A DNA stretch of 30,336 nt from Bacteroidota bacterium. Lineage in GTDB: Bacteria; Bacteroidota; Bacteroidia; Bacteroidales; Dysgonomonadaceae. Shown here piece after piece: positions 15,788 to 23,885 of the stretch; the first letter of the stretch is position 1; every line of letters begins with the position of its first letter. The stretch covers positions 1 through 30,336 of the forward strand of contig JAEWQF010000026.1 in the NCBI GenBank assembly GCA_023399295.1, given 5' to 3'. The translations under genes were made by a program, and so were the position numbers. The notes below the pieces were generated by a model. That model did no database searches, had not been told where the DNA came from, and saw nothing but the letters and a program-made list of their open reading frames with translations.

Positions 15788-17137
15788 ATGAGTACAAAAC
15801 GATTCCAAACGACACTGTTCACCGCAATAACAGCCCTCCTACTGATCGGCTGTGAAAATGAAACGCTCACAGAGGAGCAGGGTACACCACCCGATACCGA
15901 ACGATGGATTACCGTGGCAGGTGCCCTGATGGGGAGCGCTGCCGGCGATGGCAACGGGGGAACCATGGTCTATGCGGTGAGCTACGAGGATGCCCGTGAC
16001 CCGAACAGCTCCATCAACGTATTCGAGGAGGGATTCGGCGTGAAATCAAACCGTACCGCGCGCCTGCAATCGTCAGAAGATGGCAACATCCTCTTCAACA
16101 TCGCCTACACGGGTGAAAACGGGGGTGAGTTTTCCCGCTACAATGTGAATGGTGGCAAAAACTTCATCCAGGATGATGTGTCGGTGAGCATCGCCCAGTA
16201 TGCGGGCAGCTCTCCCCGCTGGGCCAAACTGTTCGACGGGGATCAGACCGGCATCGCCGTCAACGTCACCAACATCACCGCCAACAATGCAGCGTCCGGT
16301 TCCGGCGAGCCCTTCCGCTACTACCGGGGCAGTGCCACCGTGTTGTCACTCGACTTGCAAAAAGTGGAGATCACCGGCTACAAGCAGTACCAGATACCCC
16401 TCACCGAGGAGGAAGAGCTGCAGGGACACACCCTTTTCCGTCTCGATGCACCGGTGCTGAACAAGGCGGGCGACAAAGTGATCATCGGTACCTGGATGCA
16501 GAAAAGAAACCCGCTGACAGGTGAAACGGAAAGCAGTTTCGAACGGCTCGGCACCAAGTCGGTGGTGGTCGATTACCCCTCGCTGGAGAACCCGCAGGTG
16601 ATCACCTCCACGGTAGCCGACGGTGACTGCAGCGGCTATCGCAGTTTCAACAGCTTCCTGGCAGACGACGGCAATATCTACCAGGCAACGCAGCGAGGCA
16701 GCAACGGCTCCTGGATCCTGCGGATCAACAGCAACAACCAGTATGACAACAGCTACCGGTTCAGCCTCGACCAGGTTCTGGGCATCACAAACTCCTACAT
16801 CGAGAGCTGGCGTTATGCCGGCAACGGCATTGCCTATGTGATGTACAGCCACGATGGCTCCGCTACCTCTACCTTCAATGCCGAAGAACGTCAGAGCTTC
16901 CTGGCTCGGGTGGATCTCACTGCCGGAACAGCCCGTCAGGTGGAGCTGCCATACGAGCCGGATCTCTACTTCTTCCAGTACCAGGGTTTCCTGGTGAATG
17001 GCGATGAGGTCTTCGTGGCCGTCACACCCGTGGGCAAGGATGGTTACATCTACATCCTCAACAGCCGCACCGGCGCTGTGACCAAGGGAGCCCGACTTCT
17101 CAACAAAGCAGGAAACCAATATATCGGTATCTATTGA
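15788..17137 (+). CDS. xusB: DUF4374 lipoprotein, XusB-like siderophore-binding protein
   Basis: The 449-residue protein carries a lipobox (LLIGC, Cys22) and a repetitive beta-rich body typical of a propeller: repeated segments such as VYAVSYEDARD, WITVAGALMG, IYQATQRGSNGSWILRI, AYVMYSHDGSAT and GYIYILNSRTGAVTKGARLL. In the family as I recall it, XusB is a surface lipoprotein that binds ferric enterobactin-type siderophores and can travel in outer-membrane vesicles. Here it should sit on the outer membrane beside the receptor encoded 11 bp upstream. The tight spacing implies one transcript. Which siderophore it binds is not visible. Confidence 0.8.
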   Translation: MSTKRFQTTLFTAITALLLIGCENETLTEEQGTPPDTERWITVAGALMGSAAGDGNGGTMVYAVSYEDARDPNSSINVFEEGFGVKSNRTARLQSSEDGNILFNIAYTGENGGEFSRYNVNGGKNFIQDDVSVSIAQYAGSSPRWAKLFDGDQTGIAVNVTNITANNAASGSGEPFRYYRGSATVLSLDLQKVEITGYKQYQIPLTEEEELQGHTLFRLDAPVLNKAGDKVIIGTWMQKRNPLTGETESSFERLGTKSVVVDYPSLENPQVITSTVADGDCSGYRSFNSFLADDGNIYQATQRGSNGSWILRINSNNQYDNSYRFSLDQVLGITNSYIESWRYAGNGIAYVMYSHDGSATSTFNAEERQSFLARVDLTAGTARQVELPYEPDLYFFQYQGFLVNGDEVFVAVTPVGKDGYIYILNSRTGAVTKGARLLNKAGNQYIGIY

Positions 17138-17151
17138 ATCACCCGGTTGAT

Positions 17152-17179
17152 CCCTCCCGTGGAACAGCTCCCGGGAGGG
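17152..17179 (+). other. Intercistronic GC-rich stem-loop
   Basis: CCCTCCCG (17152-17159) pairs perfectly with CGGGAGGG (17172-17179) around a 12-nt loop, inside the 71-bp gap after xusB. No T tract follows, so it is more likely an mRNA processing or stability element than a terminator. Confidence 0.5.
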
Positions 17180-17208
17180 GCACAACCCATAAAAAATCAT
17201 CCAATCAT

Positions 17209-17895
17209 ATGAAAAATTTACAACTTACCCTCCTCACTCTTTTCGCACTACTCCTGATCACTTCTTGCCAGGGCAACGGCAAACAGTCTGAAAAAAGTTC
17301 TGCGCATGAAGAGAAGAACGACACCGTGAGCACAAGCCAGTCGAACCGCCGCCGGGGTCCCGACTACCAGGCACTCAAGCAGGAGCTGCAACTGACAGCC
17401 GACCAGGAGAAGCAATATGACGCGCTGCTGGAGAAATACCGACTGATGCAGGAGGCCGGTCGCGCGACCTGGACAGGTGCCGATGGCAAGGTACACAGGA
17501 TGACGATGTTCGAAAAGATGGACGAACTGCGCAAACAACAGTCCGCCGAGATGGCAACCATCCTGAACGAAGAGCAGCTGAAGCAGTACGATACCTTCAC
17601 GGCACAGCACAGCCGTCGCCGGCCTGGTTATACGGAAGAACTGATCAGCCGTATCACAAGTGAGCTCCAGCTCGATGCATCACAGTCGCAGATGCTGGAG
17701 GCGGTGAACAGGGCATTTGAGAAGTCCTACCACGACGCACATGATTTCTACCACGGCAATGGCGAGCTGGCTGCGGAATACTGGAAAAAGTACGATGAAG
17801 AGCGGAAAAAAGCGCTGAAGCAGGTTTTCACGCAAACACAATATGCACAGTACCTGGAGATGGTGCAGGATCTCTCACCACAGGGAGGCAGGTGA
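17209..17895 (+). CDS. Helical lipoprotein with two LTxxQ-type (Spy/CpxP-like) modules
   Basis: The 228-residue product has a lipoprotein signal (LLITSC, Cys20), a polar linker (21-46) and then two similar helical modules. Module one starts NRRRGPDY (46-53) with ELQLTADQEKQY (59-70) and ends ILNEEQLKQY (118-127). Module two starts SRRRPGY (135-141) with ELQLDASQSQML (152-163) and ends VFTQTQYAQYLEM (206-218). The paired L-T-x-x-Q segments recall Spy/CpxP/ZraP periplasmic chaperones and metal sensors. The start is the ATG at 17209; the longer frame from 17134 overlaps the xusB end and lacks a signal. It lies inside the xus-like cluster, 71 bp after xusB and 66 bp before the PepSY gene, so a role in siderophore handling or envelope protection is inferred, not shown. 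Confidence 0.8.
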   Translation: MKNLQLTLLTLFALLLITSCQGNGKQSEKSSAHEEKNDTVSTSQSNRRRGPDYQALKQELQLTADQEKQYDALLEKYRLMQEAGRATWTGADGKVHRMTMFEKMDELRKQQSAEMATILNEEQLKQYDTFTAQHSRRRPGYTEELISRITSELQLDASQSQMLEAVNRAFEKSYHDAHDFYHGNGELAAEYWKKYDEERKKALKQVFTQTQYAQYLEMVQDLSPQGGR

Positions 17896-17961
17896 TGGAG
17901 CGTCGAACCAGCGGGCGATCGAACGTCGCCATCAAGTCACACGGTAACTCTAAATGAGACG

Positions 17962-19182
17962 ATGATGCGACTGATCAAAAGCCTCTTCCGGAGAAAAGGG
18001 CGGAAAGAGTCTCTATTCCGGTATATGGTGTCACTCATGCACCTCTGGCTGGGATTGCTCTCAGCCCTCGTACTCCTTGTGGTCTGCCTGACAGGCAGCC
18101 TCTATGCTTTTCGCACACCCTGGCAGCAGTTCCAAAACCGCGAACTGCTCAATACGGCGGTACCGCAAGATGGAAGGGTGTTGCAGGCTGAGGAGATCGA
18201 ATCGCAGTTTCACGAGCGGGGATTTGTGATTGAGTCAATCCTGCTCCCATCCGGCAAAAAGAGAAACCTGATCATCACCTACTGCGAAAGAGAAGGCACC
18301 CTGAGCCATACCGGTTACTTCAACCCCTACACCGGGGAGGAGGTAGCGGGACAGTTCGACAGGAGCTCCGAACCGTTCTTCCAGATGCTGCTCGGCCTCC
18401 ACCGCAACCTGCTGCTGGGGTCGACAGGGAAACAAATCGTAGGCATCTCGGTGATCCTCTTCGTGATCCTGCTTTTCTCGGGACTGATACTCTGGTGGCC
18501 CAAGTCGCGACGGTGGCGCACCATCAGGGCCTCACTGCAGGTGCGTTGGAGAGCCAACAGCTTCCAGCTGAACTACAGCCTGCACCGTGTACTGGGCGTC
18601 TATGCCTTCCCACTGTTGCTCTTTATCGCACTCACCGGGCTCTACATAGCCTATCCCTGGATGAAGCAGGGTGTGATCGTCACACTGGGAGGGGAACCGC
18701 TTCTGCAGAAAGAAGCAGCGGCAGGTGAGGAGGTATCCGACGCCTTTGCGGCCCTTATGCGGGAGATGCTGGAAAAAGAACAGGAGAAAACGGTAGAGGA
18801 TCAGTCAGCCCGCTTTTCACTTGCAGAACTACTGGAAATGACAGAGCGGTATCTCCCATGCGAAGGGAGAACCAGCATCATCATGGCCAGTGCGGAGAAT
18901 CCCCGCTACCGGATCAGCAAGCTCAACACCCACAACCTGCTTGGTGCCAAAGTAACCGACGCGGTCACCTTCGACCGGCAAGGTGAGATGCGCTCCCTGG
19001 AGCGCTTCAGCGATCTGCCGCTACACCGCCAGTTCATGGCGATCTCGCTGCCGTTGCATACCGGTGAGGTCATCGGCCTGCCAGGTATCATCCTCTATGC
19101 GCTGGTCTCGCTGATCGGCTGTTCGCTGCCGGTGACCGGTTTCCTCATCTGGTGGAAGAAAGCAGTGCGATCCGGCCGATAG
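17962..19182 (+). CDS. xusC: PepSY-TM inner-membrane protein, XusC-like ferric-siderophore reductase candidate
   Basis: The 406-residue protein has four predicted membrane helices (about 29-50, 157-179, 208-231 and 370-396) and two periplasmic PepSY-like stretches between helices 1-2 and 3-4. Histidines placed at helix ends, His27 (SLMHLWLG), His147 (GLHRNLL), His208 (YSLHRVLG), His355 (LHRQFMA) and His366 (PLHTGEVIG), are the usual heme-ligand candidates of PepSY-TM proteins. Such proteins are thought to reduce ferric siderophores and release iron; in B. thetaiotaomicron the corresponding gene is xusC. Two adjacent ATGs (17962 and 17965) could each start it. Its last 38 bases overlap the 3' end of the convergent dapL gene. 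Confidence 0.85.
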   Translation: MMRLIKSLFRRKGRKESLFRYMVSLMHLWLGLLSALVLLVVCLTGSLYAFRTPWQQFQNRELLNTAVPQDGRVLQAEEIESQFHERGFVIESILLPSGKKRNLIITYCEREGTLSHTGYFNPYTGEEVAGQFDRSSEPFFQMLLGLHRNLLLGSTGKQIVGISVILFVILLFSGLILWWPKSRRWRTIRASLQVRWRANSFQLNYSLHRVLGVYAFPLLLFIALTGLYIAYPWMKQGVIVTLGGEPLLQKEAAAGEEVSDAFAALMREMLEKEQEKTVEDQSARFSLAELLEMTERYLPCEGRTSIIMASAENPRYRISKLNTHNLLGAKVTDAVTFDRQGEMRSLERFSDLPLHRQFMAISLPLHTGEVIGLPGIILYALVSLIGCSLPVTGFLIWWKKAVRSGR

Positions 19183-20359
19183 CCTCCGTGGTACGTTCCG
19201 CATTGTTGAAGGCGGTGAGCCGGAAATAACCCTCACCAGCGTCACCAAAGCCAATGCCGGGTGTTCCCACAATGTGGCACTTCTCCAACAGGTGGTCGAA
19301 GAACTGCCATGAATCGAGACCATCGGGACATTGTAGCCAGATATAGGGTGAGTGTTCACCTCCAAAGAAAGTAAACCCATGCTCGGCCAACCCCTTGCGG
19401 ATGATCCCGGCGTTGTGCATGTAGCTGTCGATCATCGCCTGCATCTCCTGCTGCCCTTGTGGGGAATAGACCGCCTCGGCAGCGCGCTGGATGATGTAGG
19501 GGGTACCGTTGAACTTGGTGGACTGTCTCCGGTTCCAGAGATGGTGCAGAGAGACCTCACCGCCGCCCTGGTGCATCGTTTTGAGCTCACGGGGGACCAC
19601 CGTGTAGCTGCACCGCAGACCGGTGAAGCCGGCACTCTTGGAGAAGGAGCGGAACTCGATGGCACACCGCCTGGCACCTTCAATCTCGTAGATGCTGCGG
19701 GGGATGGAGTCATCACGGATAAATGCTTCATAGGCGGCATCGAACAGAATCAGGCTCCCATGTTCCAGTGCCCAGTGGACCCACCTTGTAAGTTGTTCCC
19801 TGCTCATCACCGTACCGGTTGGGTTGTTGGGATAACAGAGATAAACTACGTCAGCTCTTCCGTCCGGCAGCTCCGGCAGGAATCCGTTCTCCTCCCCACA
19901 GCGCAACAGTCGTATCTTATCTGTTTTGCCGATGCGCATCAGGGTGGTATCGAGGTAGACCGGATAAACCGGGTCGGTGATGGCTACCACATTCCCCTCC
20001 CCCAGGATATCACCGATGTTGCCGGTGTCGCTCTTGGAGCCGTCACTCACGAAGATCTCACCGGGTGAAATGTCGATACCCCGCTGCTGGAAGTCGGTCG
20101 CGGCAATCGCCTCCCGCAGGAAGGCATATCCCTGCTCGGGACCGTAACCGCGAAAGTGCGCTTTCTCTGCCATCTCGTCCACCGAGCGGTGCAATGCACT
20201 GATCACGGCAGGGGAAAGCGGCAGTGTCACGTCACCGATGCCGAGCCGGATGATGTCGGCCCCGGGATGAGAGGCTGTGAACTGCTCCACTTTACGGGCA
20301 ATGGTACTAAACAGATAGCTTTCGCCGAGCTGAAGATAGTGTTCGTTGATCTGAAACAT
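19145..20359 (-). CDS. dapL: LL-diaminopimelate aminotransferase
   Basis: DapL converts tetrahydrodipicolinate plus glutamate directly to LL-2,6-diaminopimelate, bypassing DapD/C/E. The 404-residue class I/II PLP aminotransferase shows LGIGDVTLPL near the N-terminus, VSDGSKSDTGNIGD (104-117), CYPNNPTGTV, DAAYEAFI, and the PLP-lysine site FRSFSKSAGFTGLRCSY with Lys241, as well as the C-terminal FRLTAFN arginine region. These match the DapL family rather than general aspartate aminotransferases. It is the downstream gene of a dapF-dapL pair (66-bp gap), so the enzyme making LL-DAP and its epimerase are encoded together. Its 3' end overlaps the xusC end by 38 bp on the other strand. Confidence 0.96.
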   Translation of the reverse strand: MFQINEHYLQLGESYLFSTIARKVEQFTASHPGADIIRLGIGDVTLPLSPAVISALHRSVDEMAEKAHFRGYGPEQGYAFLREAIAATDFQQRGIDISPGEIFVSDGSKSDTGNIGDILGEGNVVAITDPVYPVYLDTTLMRIGKTDKIRLLRCGEENGFLPELPDGRADVVYLCYPNNPTGTVMSREQLTRWVHWALEHGSLILFDAAYEAFIRDDSIPRSIYEIEGARRCAIEFRSFSKSAGFTGLRCSYTVVPRELKTMHQGGGEVSLHHLWNRRQSTKFNGTPYIIQRAAEAVYSPQGQQEMQAMIDSYMHNAGIIRKGLAEHGFTFFGGEHSPYIWLQCPDGLDSWQFFDHLLEKCHIVGTPGIGFGDAGEGYFRLTAFNNAERTTEAIGRIALLSSTR

Positions 20360-20391
20360 AGGATATGGATGTACTAATTTAAGAATTTGAG

Positions 20392-20419
20392 GATTTGCTA
20401 ATCATCGAATCAGCAAATC
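20392..20419 (-). other. Stem-loop between dapF and dapL
   Basis: GATTTGCT (20392-20399) and AGCAAATC (20412-20419) are exact reverse complements with a 12-nt spacer, in the 66-bp dapF-dapL gap. No T tract follows on the minus strand, so a processing or translation-control element is more likely than a terminator. Confidence 0.4.
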
Positions 20420-20425
20420 ATCCCG

Positions 20426-21268
20426 TCAATTCACTTCTCCTTTAAAGACGAAGTGGGCATCACCGGTGAGGAAGACCCTGTTTTGCCCACGGTCCCACTC
20501 TACCAGCAGGTCACCTCCACGAAGGTGCAACAGTGCTTTGGGGTCGGCACGACCGGTCAGCACGGCTGCCACCAGCACGGCACAGGCACCAGTGCCACAG
20601 GCAAGGGTCTCACCGCTGCCTCTTTCCCATACACGCATGCGCAATTCTTTCGGGTTGATCACCTCCACAAACTCCACGTTGGTCCGCTGTGGGAAAAGAG
20701 GATGATGTTCAAGAGACGGTCCGATATGCGCCAGGTTAAGCCTGTCGATCCCATCTGTAAAGATTACCGCATGGGGATTTCCCATTGAGACAAAGGTTAC
20801 AGGATAAACGCCATCCTTAGTTTCAACCAGGTGATCCACCATCCCCGGAAGGAGTGACTGCGGAGGCTCTGTCAGGGTACCATCCATCATTGCGGGACCC
20901 ATATCCACACGAACCTGCATGACCCGGTTGGTTGCACCATCAACCGTCAACTGCAACAGTTTGATGCCCGACAGTGTCTGCAGGGCGATCTCCCGCTCTG
21001 TGGTGAGTCCCCGCTCATAGAGGTATTTGCCCACGCAACGGGCGGCATTGCCGCACATCAGCCCCTCACTCCCATCGGCATTGAACATCCGCATCGAGAA
21101 GTCTCCCTGATCGGAGGGCCCGATCAGCACCAGCCCGTCACCCCCCACTCCGAAATGACGGTCGCTCAGTTTTTGCGAGAGGGCTGCAGCATCATCCACC
21201 TGTTCTTTGAAGAGGTTGACATAGATATAATCGTTGCCGGCAGCATGCATCTTTTCAAATTTCATCAT
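20426..21268 (-). CDS. dapF: Diaminopimelate epimerase
   Basis: DapF interconverts LL- and meso-diaminopimelate by a two-cysteine acid/base mechanism, feeding peptidoglycan and lysine. The 280-residue protein begins FEKMHAAGNDYIYVN and carries both catalytic cysteines: Cys72 in GLMCGNAARC and Cys224 in TLACGTGACAV. Other family blocks are GVGGDGLVLIG, FNADGSEG, SMGNPHAVIF and RTNVEFVEV. Either of two consecutive ATGs could be the start. It is transcribed ahead of dapL. A terminator-like hairpin lies 40 bp upstream of its start and a candidate promoter is further upstream, hinting at leader control. Confidence 0.97.
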   Translation of the reverse strand: MMKFEKMHAAGNDYIYVNLFKEQVDDAAALSQKLSDRHFGVGGDGLVLIGPSDQGDFSMRMFNADGSEGLMCGNAARCVGKYLYERGLTTEREIALQTLSGIKLLQLTVDGATNRVMQVRVDMGPAMMDGTLTEPPQSLLPGMVDHLVETKDGVYPVTFVSMGNPHAVIFTDGIDRLNLAHIGPSLEHHPLFPQRTNVEFVEVINPKELRMRVWERGSGETLACGTGACAVLVAAVLTGRADPKALLHLRGGDLLVEWDRGQNRVFLTGDAHFVFKGEVN

Positions 21269-21296
21269 TCAATTGTTGTTTTTAGAACCCATCTTC

Positions 21297-21342
21297 AAAA
21301 AAGAAAAAAGCTGTCTGAATTTCCATGGGAACCAGACAGCTT
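21297..21342 (-). terminator. Hairpin with U-tract between the ABC permease gene and dapF
   Basis: CAGACAGCTT/AAGCTGTCTG (21333-21342 with 21308-21317) form a perfect 10-bp stem with a 15-nt loop that can itself fold (TTCC/GGAA). On the minus strand it is followed by TTTTTTCTTTTTT. It either terminates the ABC exporter transcript 107 bp after the permease stop or lies in the dapF leader. Confidence 0.8.
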
Positions 21343-21397
21343 GATAAAAGGTTTAATTCTTAAAAGAGGGGCTCTTTGTGAACATTTGCTTGTTTTT

Positions 21398-21421
21398 CGA
21401 CAAAATTACAACATTTTGTCG
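21398..21421 (-). promoter_or_regulatory. Dyad covering a candidate dapF -7 element
   Basis: CGACAAAAT (21398-21406) and ATTTTGTCG (21413-21421) form a perfect 9-bp inverted repeat with a 6-nt spacer. The minus strand reads TAATTTTG (21408-21401), matching TAnnTTTG. A TTTG (21434-21431) stands 22 bp upstream, slightly too far. It may be a promoter under an operator. Confidence 0.4.
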
Positions 21422-21448
21422 GTATTTTAGCAAAAAAGAAGCATTATT

Positions 21449-22792
21449 TTATTTGTAGCGCACCCACTTGAACATCTCCTTGAGCGACGGCTTCTTTCCA
21501 TACATCAGAATGCCCACACGGTATATCTTGGCTGCCACCACCGAGATCAGGATAAAGGTACCATAGAGCAACAGGATGGAGAGTATCTTCTCCCACAAGG
21601 GAATGCCAAATGGAATGCGCACCATCATCACGATGGGCGAACTGAATGGGATCATGGATGCCCAGAAGGCAAGCGGCCCGTCGGGGTTGTTGACGCTGTA
21701 GAATCCAGCCAGAAAGGCGAACACGATGAGGAGGGTGACCGGGGTGAGGAACTGACTGGTATCCTCCTCACTGTCTACAGCCGAGGCAAACATGGCAAAG
21801 ATGGAGGCATAAAGCACATACCCGCCGATGAAAAACAGCAGGAAGAAAAGCATCACCTCAAGCCAGTTGATGCTGAGGATGGCATTCATTACACCCTCCA
21901 TCTCCACTCCTCCTACATTGCCCATGGTACTCATACCCGACATTCCACCCATGCTTTCACCCATTGCAGCAACCTGCTCGGGTGAGGCGACGAAGAAGGA
22001 GAGAATGCTGAAGAGGGCCCCCGCCAGGATACCCCAGATGGCCAGCTGGGTGATGCCCACCAGGCCGATACCCACGATCTTGCCGATGAGCAGGTTGACC
22101 GGCTTCACCGAGGAGACCATCACCTCCACGATGCGTGTCTTTTTCTCCTCCAGCACCGCCTGCATCACCATGTTTCCATACATCAGGATGAACATGTAGA
22201 TCAGGACGGTGAACACCATGCCGATGATGGTGGCCATCTCGGTGGATGACTCGGTGACGTTTCCGTCATCTCCCATGCGCAGTGTCTGCAATGAGATGGA
22301 AGGCCGGTTGTCGAGTATCTCCCTCACCTGCGTGATGGATGCCACATCCACCTCACCACTGACGGTGAGCTGGTCGAGCCGCTGTTGTGTCACCTTCTCC
22401 CGCAATGTTTGCCGGATCAGTGACTGTAGTTCCTGTGGTGACTGCTTCTCGGAGGTGAGCGATACCGCGTTGGGGTTCTCGTTCAGATCGGCCGTAATCT
22501 GAAGTATGGCAAAATATTCGTTGCCCACCTTCATTTCGGTTGCTTCACGCGCTTCTTCACCCACAACCTCAAACTGAAAAGTCTCTGTAGACTGCAGCAG
22601 GGGGGCATAAATAGCTGTCTGATCGATCACTGCAATCCGCTTCACCTCCCCGTCGTTGAGGGTAGAGAGCCAGAGTGGCAGGAAGGTCATGGCAACCATC
22701 AGCACCGGCATCAGCAGGGTGAGGATGATAAATGATTTTTTTCGTACCCGGGTGATGTATTCCCGTTGAATGACTAAACTGAGTGTGTTCAT
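21449..22792 (-). CDS. ABC-2 type transporter permease, NatB-like
   Basis: The 447-residue protein has one membrane helix near the N-terminus (about 21-43, after VIQREYITRVRKKS). A long extracytoplasmic domain follows (about 45-185, from LNDGEVKRIAVIDQ to the MEMATIIGM region), and then about five helices. This is the layout of ABC-2 permeases of the NatB/YhaP type. The segment MQAVLEEKKTRIVEVMVSSV is the conserved cytoplasmic coupling motif. A Gly/Met-rich stretch (MGESMGGMSGMSTMG) lies in the loop after the fourth helix. It is encoded 60 bp downstream of its ATPase. The substrate is unknown; homologs export Na+, drugs or lipids. Confidence 0.92.
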   Translation of the reverse strand: MNTLSLVIQREYITRVRKKSFIILTLLMPVLMVAMTFLPLWLSTLNDGEVKRIAVIDQTAIYAPLLQSTETFQFEVVGEEAREATEMKVGNEYFAILQITADLNENPNAVSLTSEKQSPQELQSLIRQTLREKVTQQRLDQLTVSGEVDVASITQVREILDNRPSISLQTLRMGDDGNVTESSTEMATIIGMVFTVLIYMFILMYGNMVMQAVLEEKKTRIVEVMVSSVKPVNLLIGKIVGIGLVGITQLAIWGILAGALFSILSFFVASPEQVAAMGESMGGMSGMSTMGNVGGVEMEGVMNAILSINWLEVMLFFLLFFIGGYVLYASIFAMFASAVDSEEDTSQFLTPVTLLIVFAFLAGFYSVNNPDGPLAFWASMIPFSSPIVMMVRIPFGIPLWEKILSILLLYGTFILISVVAAKIYRVGILMYGKKPSLKEMFKWVRYK

Positions 22793-22852
22793 ATGTGTGT
22801 GCGATTGATCCTGATTGAATATTATGTGAAAAGAATAAACTGTTTCGAACCT

Positions 22853-23761
22853 TTATGGGGCCTCTTTGGTGACCGTTTCTATAAAGACATCGTTCATGGT
22901 GGGCAGCTCCTCATCGAAACTCACCACCTCGTATCGGTCGAAGATCAGTTTCGCCAGTTCGTTGCTGCTGATACCCTCCGCCTTGCGGATGCGCAGATCG
23001 ATGAACTCGTGGTAGGGTTCTTTCGATAGCAGTGTGAAAGCGGGATTGTCAAGTTCGAACCCGTTGCCGTAGAGCCGGAAGCGGAAGATACCGGGACGGT
23101 GCTCCTTGCGGATATCGAACACGCGTCCCTGCAACACCACCTCCGCCTTGTGGATCAGGGCGATGTTGTCGCAGAGTGCCTCCACCGACTCCATGTTGTG
23201 GGTGGAGAGGATGATGGTCTTGCCCTCCTCCTTGAGGCGGAGCATCTCGTTTTTCACGATGTCGGCGTTCACCGGGTCGAAGCCGCTAAAAGGCTCGTCG
23301 AAGATCAGCAGGTCGGGATTGTGGATCACGGTGGAGATGAACTGCACCTTCTGCTGCATCCCTTTTGAGAGCTCTTCCACCTTGCGGTTGTACCAGCTCA
23401 TGATGTCGAACCGCTTGAACCAGATCATCAGCTCCCGATGGGCATCCTGCTTCGACATGCCACGCAGCTGCGCCAGGTACATCGCCTGTTCACCCACCTT
23501 CATCTTCTTGTAGAGTCCCCGTTCTTCGGGCAGATAACCGATGCGGTAGACATCTTCCGCCTGCGTAGGGCGACCTTCAAGCAGGACTTCTCCACTGTCG
23601 GGTGCGGTGATGCGGGTGATGATGCGAATCAGTGTGGTCTTGCCTGCTCCATTGGGACCGAGCAATCCGAAAACGGTACCCTTCGGTACGGAAATACTCA
23701 CCTTGTGAAGTGCCAGGTGATGGGCATACTGTTTAACTACATCCTTTGTTTCTAAATACAT
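22853..23761 (-). CDS. ABC transporter ATP-binding protein, NatA-like
   Basis: The 302-residue protein carries all nucleotide-binding elements: Walker A GPNGAGKTT (35-43), the Q-loop region around IGYLPEERGLY, signature LSKGMQQKVQF (131-141), Walker B LLIFDEPFSGFDP (151-163) and the H-loop LSTHNM. The C-terminal 80 residues form the extension common in ABC-2 exporter ATPases. It would pair with the permease encoded 60 bp downstream. The start at 23761 (MYLETKDVVKQY) is preferred because the ABC fold begins there; in-frame ATGs at 23767 and 23806 are possible. A 124-bp gap separates it from dnaG. Confidence 0.95.
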   Translation of the reverse strand: MYLETKDVVKQYAHHLALHKVSISVPKGTVFGLLGPNGAGKTTLIRIITRITAPDSGEVLLEGRPTQAEDVYRIGYLPEERGLYKKMKVGEQAMYLAQLRGMSKQDAHRELMIWFKRFDIMSWYNRKVEELSKGMQQKVQFISTVIHNPDLLIFDEPFSGFDPVNADIVKNEMLRLKEEGKTIILSTHNMESVEALCDNIALIHKAEVVLQGRVFDIRKEHRPGIFRFRLYGNGFELDNPAFTLLSKEPYHEFIDLRIRKAEGISSNELAKLIFDRYEVVSFDEELPTMNDVFIETVTKEAP

Positions 23762-23885
23762 ATGCATCGATGATTCATTAATTGAGTTATTTATTTTGTT
23801 CCCCATCGCATTGATACTATGAGGCGGTTGATTCTATGTTTGTCGGGGACGAACTGTCAGTGACAAGTCGTGCCGGGTTACTCTG

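Noticed and set aside
21958..22199. Plus-strand open frames inside the ABC permease gene (Met/Pro/Ser rich)
   Set aside because: They are antisense shadows of a well-supported membrane protein, with low-complexity composition from reversed hydrophobic codons.
23835..23842. TATGTTTG, a plus-strand -7 match in the gap before dnaG
   Set aside because: No plus-strand gene lies downstream and no -33 element was found; it would only make antisense RNA to dnaG.
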